From assembly GCA_902802795.1 (NCBI GenBank), contig CADCNI010000008.1:1-58915 (forward strand): a stretch of 58,915 nucleotides of DNA, written 5' to 3'. The notes below the pieces were generated by a model, which saw only the letters and a program-made list of their open reading frames with translations, was not told where the DNA came from and did no database searches. The position numbers and the translations under genes were made by a program. Source of the stretch: an uncultured Ruminococcus sp. (GTDB lineage: Bacteria > Bacillota > Clostridia > Oscillospirales > Acutalibacteraceae). Of the stretch, positions 32,261 to 39,683 are shown in pieces (the stretch's first letter is position 1; every line of letters starts with the position of its first letter).

Positions 32261-32500
32261 TTAAATGGCTTCAAAGAGTCGGTCGGCGGATTCCTTGGTG
32301 GCGTATTCGCTGACCTCCAGCACGCGGATTTTGAGCGTGCGCGCGCCGAGAGTCACTTCGATGATGTCGCCCACCTTTACGTCATACGACGCGCGGGCGG
32401 GTTTGCCGTTGACAATCACTCTGCCCGCGTCGCAGGCTTCGTTGGCGACGGTGCGGCGCTTGATGATGCGCGATACTTTTAAATATTTATCCAGTCTCAT
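32261..32500 (-). CDS. rqcP: S4-domain RNA-binding protein RqcP
   Basis: A 79-residue S4 protein (MRLDKYLKVSRIIKRRTVAN at the start, then GRVIVNGKPARASYDVKVGD, typical alpha-L fold). RqcP (YabO/Hsp15-like) supports C-terminal alanine tailing on stalled 50S subunits with RqcH. The ATG at 32500 is chosen because the family starts at MRLDKYLK and AAAGGA lies upstream. It follows degV closely, so it probably shares its transcript. Confidence 0.9.
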   Translation of the reverse strand: MRLDKYLKVSRIIKRRTVANEACDAGRVIVNGKPARASYDVKVGDIIEVTLGARTLKIRVLEVSEYATKESADRLFEAI

Positions 32501-32522
32501 AAATACGTTCCTTTCGTGAGGG

Positions 32523-33353
32523 TTATTTGCCGACAAATATGTACCCGAAGGCATTCGGACCCCAATGGCAGGCGATGGCGGGGTCGAGATTGTCCGCCGA
32601 TTCGATCATGGCGGGGACGTATTTTTTGTCGGTCATCTTGATGAGATCGACCAGATTTTTGTGCGAATAGGTATAGGACGGAACAATGCTGTAATTTGTG
32701 TCGCACTGAAACTCATTCATCGTGTTGACGAGCATCTGCATGGCGCGTTTGAGTCCGATCGCTTTGGAAAGCACCTTGACGTGTCCTTCGAGGTCAAAGG
32801 TGATGAGCGGTTTGACTTGCGCCAGACTGCCCGCGACGTAGGCGGTTTTGCTGAGTCGGCCGCCTCGGTGCAGATATTCCAGCGTTTCGGGAATGGCGAC
32901 AACCTTGATTTTAGGAATCAGCTTGAGAAGCTTTTTTTCGATGGTATCGAGGTCTTTGTCGCGGTATTTGTTGACCTCCTCCACGAGTATGCGGATACCG
33001 CCCACAGCGGTCTTTGTGTCAATCACGCGCACCTTGGGCTGGTCTTCAAAGAGCATGCGCAGGGTGTTGTAGGTGCCGGAGATGCCCGAAGAAATAGGCA
33101 GAAAGATCACATCGTCGCCCTGCCGGACATATTCCATGACACGTTTCTCGGTTTCCTCCAAAGAGGGGAGAGAGGTCTTGGGAAAGAGCTTTTCATCAAT
33201 CAGCTTGGAATAAAAATAGTCCATGCTTAAATCAATGCCGTCGCTGTATTCCTTGTCCCCCAGCAATATTTTCAGCGGAATAATTTCCACGTCGTATTTT
33301 TTCTTTTCGTCCTGCTTGATGCTGCTGCCGGAATCAACAAATAATCTGATCAT
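32523..33353 (-). CDS. DegV family fatty-acid-binding protein
   Basis: A 276-residue DegV/FakB-type protein, which binds a fatty acid for phosphorylation by FakA. Pattern: LFVDSGSSI, the segment SLPSLEE, LPISSGISGTYNT (the Ser/Gly-rich lipid-head site), VIDTKTAVGG and a C-terminal HWGPNAFGYIF. GAGG lies upstream of the ATG at 33353. It leads the degV-rqcP transcript. No fakA is nearby. Confidence 0.92.
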   Translation of the reverse strand: MIRLFVDSGSSIKQDEKKKYDVEIIPLKILLGDKEYSDGIDLSMDYFYSKLIDEKLFPKTSLPSLEETEKRVMEYVRQGDDVIFLPISSGISGTYNTLRMLFEDQPKVRVIDTKTAVGGIRILVEEVNKYRDKDLDTIEKKLLKLIPKIKVVAIPETLEYLHRGGRLSKTAYVAGSLAQVKPLITFDLEGHVKVLSKAIGLKRAMQMLVNTMNEFQCDTNYSIVPSYTYSHKNLVDLIKMTDKKYVPAMIESADNLDPAIACHWGPNAFGYIFVGK

Positions 33354-33518
33354 AATAATTGTTTCCTCATTTCCGAAAGATAACAGGTCATCGACCGATT
33401 TCTCATCTATTGTATCATATACCAACCCGATTTTCCACTATAAATTTTTTCATTTGGCTATTTTTTTAACTTTTTGCTGTTTTATTGTGATTTGTCTTTT
33501 CATCAGGGACTTGCGCAG

Positions 33519-33547
33519 TTGATTTTATACAAAAAAGGTGCTATAAT
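33519..33547 (+). promoter_or_regulatory. Promoter of the small unit
   Basis: TTGATT (33519-33524), a 17-base spacer and TATAAT (33542-33547). Confidence 0.65.
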
Positions 33548-33598
33548 AACCACAAGAGTGATTTTTTACATCGTTTTTGCTATTTTTGATGCTATGAG

Positions 33599-33691
33599 AT
33601 GATCGGAAGGAAAAGAAACAAGCTGCTGGCTGCTGTGATGGCGTCTATAGCCTTGACAGGCGGTTCAGAGGATGGCGATGATGATATTTGA
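33599..33691 (+). CDS. Possible 30-residue peptide, or a small RNA
   Basis: A short frame starting MIGRKRNKLLAAVMASIALT and ending in GGSEDGDDDI. The basic start and hydrophobic stretch look like a signal or membrane peptide; the end is acidic. No good ribosome site precedes the ATG. It is bracketed by a promoter at 33519 and a terminator at 33696, so transcription is likely, but the product could equally be a non-coding RNA of about 180 bases or the remnant of a lipoprotein gene. Confidence 0.35.
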   Translation: MIGRKRNKLLAAVMASIALTGGSEDGDDDI

Positions 33692-33695
33692 AAAA

Positions 33696-33730
33696 ACCGA
33701 CCTTTTCCATCAAAGGAAAGGGTCGGTACG
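33696..33730 (+). terminator. Terminator of the small unit
   Basis: ACCGACCTTTTCC (33696-33708) pairs with GGAAAGGGTCGGT (33715-33727); the tail after it is only moderately T-rich. Confidence 0.65.
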
Positions 33731-33846
33731 TTTATTTCGTAACGATCTGGTGATCACTCGGCAATGTAATAACTATTCTTTTTTGTCCTTTTTTTGGAAC
33801 GTAAAACCGCCTTGTTATTTTTGCATTTGTTTGTGATGCGTCAGGG

Positions 33847-34224
33847 TTATTTTTTGTCTTCCTTCTGTTCGGCTTTCTCGTCTTTGTCATCGTCCTTATC
33901 TTTAAAAGCGCCAACCGCAATGCTTACGCCCACGGCGATAATGGCGACGGGAGCAATCCAGGTCCAGATGTTCAGATGAATGAACTGACTGAGCAGCAAT
34001 GCCGCGCCTACCGCTATCAAAACCACGGCGAAGACTTTGTTGGAATCCTTTTCAAAGAGCATGAGCACGCCTGGAATAATAATAAATACTGTCCACCATC
34101 CGTCAAAAAAGAGGGAAGAAAGGTCGAACTCGTAACCCATTGTTTTGGCAGCGTAGCCAATTCCCACGAGAATGATACTCAAACCTACCATAAGGGCACC
34201 GATTTTCTTACGCATTGTTTTCAT
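33847..34224 (-). CDS. LiaF/LiaI-like membrane protein
   Basis: A 125-residue protein with about four hydrophobic helices (residues about 7-27, 44-58, 63-80, 87-107), including GWWTVFIIIPGVLMLF, the LiaI-LiaF-like transmembrane signature, and a highly charged tail (KDKDDDKDEKAEQKEDKK). Such proteins sense or modulate cell-envelope stress systems, but no LiaRS-type regulator is adjacent. AGGACGG precedes the ATG. Confidence 0.75.
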   Translation of the reverse strand: MKTMRKKIGALMVGLSIILVGIGYAAKTMGYEFDLSSLFFDGWWTVFIIIPGVLMLFEKDSNKVFAVVLIAVGAALLLSQFIHLNIWTWIAPVAIIAVGVSIAVGAFKDKDDDKDEKAEQKEDKK

Positions 34225-34317
34225 AAATTACCGTCCTTTAAAAAATGGGAATATTTTGTGGAGATTTTCATCTCCGCTTTACGATTGAATAATACCACAT
34301 CGGAAGGAGGGCATCCG

Positions 34318-34521
34318 GTGAGCTACAAAAAACGGCGGTTGAAATACGTTTGGATTGCTATAGCATTACTCATTCTTCCATTTTTTCACACTTTCTCCAA
34401 TTGTCAGCTTTACGAGAATACAGACTGTATTTTAGTTCGTGCTGTCCTCTCTCCTTTTATCCACAGGTTAATCGCGCAACGTATTACAAAAAGGATAGCT
34501 GGTCTTTGCGATATTTACTAA
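34318..34521 (+). CDS. Small membrane protein next to MITE ends
   Basis: A 67-residue protein from a GTG preceded by GGAAGGAGG (seven-base spacing). It has a basic N-terminus (SYKKRRLKYVW), one hydrophobic helix (IAIALLILPFFHTF), two cysteines and an amphipathic C-terminus. The codons for VWIAIA lie exactly on a 16-bp sequence identical to the MITE inverted end, so the present frame may be partly built from repeat sequence. It ends 12 bases before the intact MITE at 34533. Family not recognised. Confidence 0.45.
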   Translation: MSYKKRRLKYVWIAIALLILPFFHTFSNCQLYENTDCILVRAVLSPFIHRLIAQRITKRIAGLCDIY

Positions 34522-34546
34522 CATTATGGAGCTATAGCAATCCAAA
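34349..34546. repeat. Perfect 16-bp inverted repeat matching MITE ends
   Basis: TTTGGATTGCTATAGC (34349-34364) is the exact reverse complement of 34531-34546, the left end of the MITE. It has right-end polarity, as if another element once ended here. Confidence 0.7.
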
Positions 34547-34694
34547 TAATCAGAGAGACAAAAGGAGGCGATGATGGTGAGTTCAGGGCAAGGCGGAGGA
34601 CGACGGTGGGCTGGCGCCCACCTAGGACGACAACGCAGCCATGTGCTCACCAGCGCGCCGAACTTGTCTTTTTGTTTGTTTGTGGATTGCTATA
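34533..34694 (+). mobile_element. MITE-like element, intact copy 2
   Basis: A 162-bp element bounded by TATAGCAATCC (34533) and GGATTGCTATA (ending 34694). The centre holds the perfect hairpin GGTGGGC-TGGC-GCCCACC, flanked by GGACGAC repeats, and an AAAAGGAGG sequence near the left end. It has no transposase. Terminal TA dinucleotides suggest a TA-targeting (IS630/Tc1-like) parent, by inference. With the ends nearby it fills the 310-base gap between 34521 and the first polysaccharide gene. Confidence 0.8.
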
Positions 34695-34741
34695 ACTGCC
34701 TATGCCGATATAGCGTGTCGTTTATGGTTGATAGAGAACCG

Positions 34742-34792
34742 TTTAATTTTGCTTGACTTTTTTTTATACGACTATTATAATGAACTAAGTAT
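34742..34792 (+). promoter_or_regulatory. EPS promoter P1
   Basis: TTGACT (34753-34758), a 17-base spacer, TATAAT (34776-34781), then GAACT-A-AGTAT. It is one of three 51-bp blocks aligned without gaps (P2 at 42384, P3 at 44333). It drives the first module, 34833-42086. Confidence 0.9.
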
Positions 34793-34832
34793 CATAGAGG
34801 GTTATTTTCCAGATTGAACAAGAGGTAGTACC

Positions 34833-35792
34833 GTGAAAAAAATAAAATTTGTGATTGTTTCTTCAAGGCAATTCAGTGGAGGCGCTATTGTGTTACATGC
34901 ATTATGCAAATACTTGGCGGAGGATGGATACGATGCTAAGATCATGCATTCTGATGTATTTATTTATAGACGTTTCCATAAAATCCAATTCTGGATTGAA
35001 TGGATCGCTTATTCTTTAAAAGATATTTTTAAGGAAATCGCTGTGAAACTGCTTGGAGAGAAGGGCAGAAAGTACGGTGAATTCTTTAAAGGATATTATG
35101 ATGAGAGTGTGAAAGGCTATAAAAAAACAAGATGGCCCTTTGTAGATAAAAACACAGTCGCGGTATATCCCGACATTGTTTTTGGAAATCCTTTGCGCTC
35201 GAAAAACGTAGTTCGTTGGCTGTTGTATTATAATCGGTTCACGAAATATGAGAGAGCATATGGAAAAAACGATATGTTTTTCGCTTATCGAAGTATTTTT
35301 AATGACGAGAAACGCAATCCGGAAAAACGATTGTTATGTTTGTCTTATTTTGATTTGGATTTATATAAAAGAACCAATTTCGGGGAAAGAAGCGGAACAT
35401 GCTACATTATCAGAAAGGGAAAGCAGCGATCGGATTTGCCTGTGTCATTTGATGGTGTCATTATTGATGATTTGCCGGAAGAGGAAAAAGTAAAAGTTTT
35501 TAACCAATCAAAATACTGTGTTTCCTACGATCCGCAGACTGCCTATTCGGATCTGGCCGCGCTGTGTGGCTGTATCTCGGTTATCGTTCCGGAACCGGGG
35601 AAAACGCGTGAGGATTACCGTAAGCAAGAGGATAAAAGCTATGGCGTGGCGTTTGGCTTTGCGCCTGATGAGATAGAATACGCGGAAAAGACCGCAGCGT
35701 ATCTTCCGGCGTATTTTACATCAATCAATGAAAACGGAAAAAAAGCAGCACGCGGGTTCGCGGAAGAATGCGAAACGTATTTTGGGATTTAG
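34833..35792 (+). CDS. Probable glycosyltransferase
   Basis: A 319-residue protein, first of the polysaccharide locus. The start IKFVIVSSRQFSGGAIVLHALCKYL reads as the beginning of a GT-B N-terminal Rossmann domain. The C-terminal part has KYCVSYDPQTAYSDLAALCG and SVIVPEPGKTREDY, resembling the donor-binding half of some polysaccharide transferases. No classical E-x7-E motif is seen, so the family is uncertain. GTG start with AGAGG upstream, about 45 bases after P1. The donor and acceptor are unknown. Confidence 0.65.
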   Translation: MKKIKFVIVSSRQFSGGAIVLHALCKYLAEDGYDAKIMHSDVFIYRRFHKIQFWIEWIAYSLKDIFKEIAVKLLGEKGRKYGEFFKGYYDESVKGYKKTRWPFVDKNTVAVYPDIVFGNPLRSKNVVRWLLYYNRFTKYERAYGKNDMFFAYRSIFNDEKRNPEKRLLCLSYFDLDLYKRTNFGERSGTCYIIRKGKQRSDLPVSFDGVIIDDLPEEEKVKVFNQSKYCVSYDPQTAYSDLAALCGCISVIVPEPGKTREDYRKQEDKSYGVAFGFAPDEIEYAEKTAAYLPAYFTSINENGKKAARGFAEECETYFGI

Positions 35793-35820
35793 TTTTGGAA
35801 AGATAGGGTGTGATCGCCGG

Positions 35821-37284
35821 ATGGACAAGGCGCAAAATCAATCGCTGAAAAAAAAGGTTTTTTCCGGATTATTCTGGACATTTGGAGAGCGAATCATTGC
35901 ACAGCTTATCAGCTTGATTGTTTCCTTAGTTCTGGCAAGATTGCTTTTGCCCAGTGACTATGGCGTGGTTTCACTTGTTTTAGTTTTTATTTCATTTGCG
36001 GATGTTTTTGTATCAAGCGGATTTGGCAATGCTTTGGTTCAAAAAAAAGACGCGGATAATCTGGACTTTTCTTCCGTCTTTTTTATTAATGTTGGTTTTT
36101 CCATTGTATTATACATTGTGATTTTCTTGTTTGCTCCGTTGATAGCTGATTTTTATCAGATGCCCCTGATAAAACCGGTAATTCGGGTGTTTGCACTAAG
36201 AATTATTGTTGCTGCGGTCAATACGATTCAACGCGCTTATGTTTCAAGGCATATGTTATTTAAGCGTTTTTTTTGGGCTACGCTGTTTGGCACGATAATA
36301 TCAGGAATTGTGGGAATTATGATGGCACGCAATGGATATGGAGTATGGGCTCTTGTGGCGCAATATCTCACGAATTCCTGCATTGATACCGTTGTGCTTT
36401 GGTTCACTGTAAAATGGCGTCCGGAACTTCGTTTCTCATGGAAAAGAGCGAGAGTCCTTTTATCGTTTGGCTGGAAGCTATTGGTATCTGCTTTGATTGA
36501 TACCGGATACAACGAGCTTCGCAGTTTAATCATTGGTAAATTGTACACGGCCGAAGATCTTGCCTTTTATGATCGGGGGGATAAGTTTCCAAAGCTGGTG
36601 GTTGTCAATGTTAATTCTTCCATCAGCGGAGTGCTTCTTCCGGCGATGTCCAAATCACAGGATAACAGGGAAAATGTGAAAAAAATGACAAGAAGAGCTA
36701 TACAGGTTTCTTCTTATGTGATATGGCCTCTTCTGATTGGATTAGCTGCGATTGCAACTCCTCTTACCAGATTACTTTTGACAGAAAAATGGCTTCCGTG
36801 TGTCCCTTATTTGAGAATTTTTTGTTTAACGTATGGCTTTTGGCCTATTCATACTTCCAATCTCCAGGCCATCAATGCCATGGGACGAAGCGATCTGTTT
36901 CTAAAGCTGGAAATCATTAAAAAAACAGCGGGCATAGTGGCTTTGCTCAGTACCTTGTGGATCGGACCTTTGGCTATGGCGGAAAGTCTGTTTGTATTGG
37001 GCATATTGAGTACAATTATTAATGCTTTTCCCAACAGAAAACTTTTGAATTATTCGTATCTGGAGCAGATAAAAGATATTTTGCCATCCTTATTAACGTC
37101 GTTATTGATGGCAGTATGTATTTATCCGATACAGTGGTTTTCATTCAGCGACCTGATAACAGTTGTTTTACAGATTACAGTCGGTTTTGCCGTGTATATG
37201 CTGTTGTCAATCATTACAAAGAATTCGTCTTTGCAGTATCTGTTAAAACTCTTACCAAAGGCTGGAAAAAGTCAAAAGGAGTAA
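35821..37284 (+). CDS. Polysaccharide flippase (Wzx-like) 1
   Basis: A 487-residue MOP-superfamily exporter with about 12-14 membrane helices. The N-terminus FSGLFWTFGERIIAQLISL and LARLLLPSDYGVVSLVLVF, then SSGFGNALVQKKDAD, are typical of the WzxC/RfbX (PST) group that flips lipid-linked repeat units. The ATG at 35821 is the first after the previous gene; the ribosome site is weak. It lies 28 bases after the first gene. A second flippase of another subgroup is at 54171, suggesting a composite locus. Confidence 0.92.
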   Translation: MDKAQNQSLKKKVFSGLFWTFGERIIAQLISLIVSLVLARLLLPSDYGVVSLVLVFISFADVFVSSGFGNALVQKKDADNLDFSSVFFINVGFSIVLYIVIFLFAPLIADFYQMPLIKPVIRVFALRIIVAAVNTIQRAYVSRHMLFKRFFWATLFGTIISGIVGIMMARNGYGVWALVAQYLTNSCIDTVVLWFTVKWRPELRFSWKRARVLLSFGWKLLVSALIDTGYNELRSLIIGKLYTAEDLAFYDRGDKFPKLVVVNVNSSISGVLLPAMSKSQDNRENVKKMTRRAIQVSSYVIWPLLIGLAAIATPLTRLLLTEKWLPCVPYLRIFCLTYGFWPIHTSNLQAINAMGRSDLFLKLEIIKKTAGIVALLSTLWIGPLAMAESLFVLGILSTIINAFPNRKLLNYSYLEQIKDILPSLLTSLLMAVCIYPIQWFSFSDLITVVLQITVGFAVYMLLSIITKNSSLQYLLKLLPKAGKSQKE

Positions 37285-37292
37285 AGTGAATC

Positions 37293-38531
37293 ATGAAAAA
37301 ATTAATGATTTTGGGTGGCTCAAGATATGTTATTCCAGTGATTGAGAAGGCACATGAATTGGGACTCTATGTTATTACCTGTGATTATCTTCCGGACAAC
37401 ATAGCACATAAATATTCCGATCAGTTTTGCAATATCTCAATTATTGAAAGGGAAAAAGTATTAAAAGCCGCGCAGGAGCTTGCTATCGACGGAATCATAT
37501 CGTTTGCGTGTGATCCAGGTGTTGTTACTGCGGCTTATGTGGCGGAACAAATGGGATTACCGTTTCAAGGCTCTTATGAGTCTGTGTCTATTTTGCAGGA
37601 TAAGGGGCTTTTTCGTAAATTTCTGGCGGATAACGGATTCAATGTTCCACATGCCAAAAGATATACAGATAAAAAAGAACCTTTCAATGACATTGGGTTC
37701 TTTACATGGCCGGTGATCGTTAAGCCGACAGATTCCGCAGGAAGCAAGGGCGTGACAAAAGTTGACAGTCCCGATGAACTGGCCAATGCCATTGACATCG
37801 CAATGGCAGGTGCACATAATAATGCCTTTATCATTGAGGATTTTCTGACATTCAAAGGTTATCACTCAAGCGCTGACCCATTTACAGTCGATGGTGAACT
37901 TCAATTTGTCACGTATTCCGATCAGCTCTTTGATAAGGAAGCGGAAAACGCATACACACCGGCACTGATTATCTGGCCGAGCACCATGGAGCGGAAAGAC
38001 CAGGATTATCTGACTTCTGAAACACAGAGACTGATGCATTTATTAAAAATGAAGACGGGCATTTATAATATTGAGTCCTGCGTTGGCAGTGACGGCAAAC
38101 CGTATCTGATGGAGGTGTCTCCCCGTGGAGGCGGATGCAAGATCGCTGAAATCCAGCAATTGGCTATGGGGGCAAGATTAATTGAGAATGAGATCAGAAG
38201 CGCGGTGGGATTGCCGCTGATTGATTTGAATTGGCATGAGAGCGACGGTTATTGGTGCGAGATGATTGTGCATGCAAGGCCGGGGCAGTCGGGCATCCTG
38301 AAAGAAATCATCATTGATGATGAGATCAGGGAAAAATACTTAAAGGTGGCAGATATCTCAGCGAAACCAGGGGATACCATTCTGCCGTTTACAGGGGCCA
38401 ATATGTCATTAGGCGATATCTTTTTGCGGTTTGACAACAGAGAAGAACTGGATCGTGTCGTGGGGGCTTCAAAGGAATGGCTTCACATCGTGCTGGAAGA
38501 CGGAGAATCAAACAGAGAATCAAACAGATAG
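37293..38531 (+). CDS. ATP-grasp ligase 1
   Basis: A 412-residue ATP-grasp enzyme of the carbamoyl-phosphate-synthase/PurK-like group. An N-terminal pre-ATP-grasp domain (LMILGGSRYVIPVIEKA, CDYLPDNIAHKYSD) is followed by the grasp domain with VIVKPTDSAGSKGV (residues about 147-160), IIEDFL and metal-binding LMEVSPRGGGCKIAE (about 273-287). Such ligases join a carboxylate to an amine or thiol. Its place next to DegT-type aminotransferases suggests that it acylates an amino sugar or makes an amino-acid-like substituent; the substrate is not evident. The C-terminus ends with a duplicated ESNR. Confidence 0.88.
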   Translation: MKKLMILGGSRYVIPVIEKAHELGLYVITCDYLPDNIAHKYSDQFCNISIIEREKVLKAAQELAIDGIISFACDPGVVTAAYVAEQMGLPFQGSYESVSILQDKGLFRKFLADNGFNVPHAKRYTDKKEPFNDIGFFTWPVIVKPTDSAGSKGVTKVDSPDELANAIDIAMAGAHNNAFIIEDFLTFKGYHSSADPFTVDGELQFVTYSDQLFDKEAENAYTPALIIWPSTMERKDQDYLTSETQRLMHLLKMKTGIYNIESCVGSDGKPYLMEVSPRGGGCKIAEIQQLAMGARLIENEIRSAVGLPLIDLNWHESDGYWCEMIVHARPGQSGILKEIIIDDEIREKYLKVADISAKPGDTILPFTGANMSLGDIFLRFDNREELDRVVGASKEWLHIVLEDGESNRESNR

Positions 38532-38632
38532 CGATGCAGGAGGCTTTTCAGAGGTATCCTGCGTGTCGATCAGCGTATAGCCGTGCTGTTGTTTTCGGTT
38601 CTTTTGGTTTGGCTGTTTGCTTGGATTGCTAT
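38527..38632 (+). mobile_element. Possible degenerate MITE relic
   Basis: The right side reads TTGGATTGCTAT (38621-38632), identical to the MITE end, and encodes the same VCLDCY peptide frame as other copies. The left side, GATAGCGATGC followed by AGGAGGC, only loosely matches. It fills the gap between the ATP-grasp and DegT-like genes. Confidence 0.4.
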
Positions 38633-38658
38633 CAATACAAAGATGGGTGGGATGCGTT

Positions 38659-39609
38659 ATGAAAGAAATTGGCGGATATATCGAGTACGAGTATCATCAC
38701 GGACCAATGCTGCATGAAAAGGCGATTAAGCTGAATTGTGGCAGACGGGCCTTTTCCTATCTGATCAGAAGCAGGGGTATCAGGAAAATCTGGATTCCCG
38801 CATTTACATGCGGATCGGTTATTGAACCCTGTCAAAAAGCGCACACAGCGTATGAACTGTACAATATCAACCTAGATTTTCTTCCGGATGATGCACGTAT
38901 TTCTCCGGACGATTGGGTGTATGTCATCAATTATTACGGTCAGGTTACAAATGATAAAATCGAAGAGCTCCGACAGCGTTTTCCCCATTTGATAGTTGAC
39001 AACACGCAGGCCTATTACCAGATGCCGGTGAAGGGTGTTGACACATTCTATACCTGTCGTAAGTTTTTTGGCGTTACTGACGGAGCGATTTTATATACGG
39101 ATGACAAGCTGGATGATGATTTTGAGACGGATGAATCCTATCAGAGAATGACATACATTCTTGGACGGTTTGAGAGAACCGCCTCGGAATTTTATGCGCT
39201 TTATGACAGAAATAATTCTGTTTTTAATGAGGAACCGATCAAAATAATGTCAAAATTAACAGAGAACATTCTCAGAGGAATTGATTATGACTTTGTTGAG
39301 AATACTCGGACCGCTAATTTTGTGTACCTGCATGAAAGATTGGGAAAACACAACAGATTAAATCTTGCCATACCCGAAGGAGCCTTTATGTATCCGTTGT
39401 ACGTGCCCAACGGCGAGATGATTCGGAAACATCTGATAGCCAACAAGATTTATATTCCTACACTTTGGCCGGATGTATTTGATTATTGTTCCCCTGACAG
39501 GCTTGAATATGACATGGCGAAACATATTTTGCCATTGCCGGTTGATCAAAGATATGGAAAAGAAGAAATGGATACGATTGTCAGGGAGATAATCCAATAT
39601 TTGAATTGA
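38659..39609 (+). CDS. DegT-fold PLP-type protein, divergent
   Basis: A 316-residue protein of the DegT/DnrJ/EryC1 aminotransferase fold, but shorter and divergent. Recognisable parts: NCGRRAFSYLIRSRGI at the start, WIPAFTCGSVIEPC, VYVINYYGQV, LIVDNTQAYY (aspartate that holds the PLP pyridine) and YTCRKFFGVTDGAILY, whose Lys would be the Schiff-base residue. Many usual C-terminal motifs are missing. It could transfer an amino group to a sugar nucleotide or a small acid. The start at 38659 follows GGTGGGA. Flanked by two ATP-grasp genes. Confidence 0.8.
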   Translation: MKEIGGYIEYEYHHGPMLHEKAIKLNCGRRAFSYLIRSRGIRKIWIPAFTCGSVIEPCQKAHTAYELYNINLDFLPDDARISPDDWVYVINYYGQVTNDKIEELRQRFPHLIVDNTQAYYQMPVKGVDTFYTCRKFFGVTDGAILYTDDKLDDDFETDESYQRMTYILGRFERTASEFYALYDRNNSVFNEEPIKIMSKLTENILRGIDYDFVENTRTANFVYLHERLGKHNRLNLAIPEGAFMYPLYVPNGEMIRKHLIANKIYIPTLWPDVFDYCSPDRLEYDMAKHILPLPVDQRYGKEEMDTIVREIIQYLN

Positions 39610-39683
39610 CAAAACAGGACGTAGTGCGGTGTGAGCGTCAATAAACGGAAGTCTATTTTTACTCAAAAGGAGAAAGAGCGTGT

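Larger units (their letters stand above)
33354..33846. other. Intergenic region with a small transcription unit
   Basis: A gap of about 490 bases between degV and the LiaF-like gene. It contains a rightward promoter (33519-33547), a 30-codon frame (33599-33691) and a terminator (33696-33730), described separately. The rest (33354-33518 and 33731-33846) is AT-rich with no other clear signal. Confidence 0.6.
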
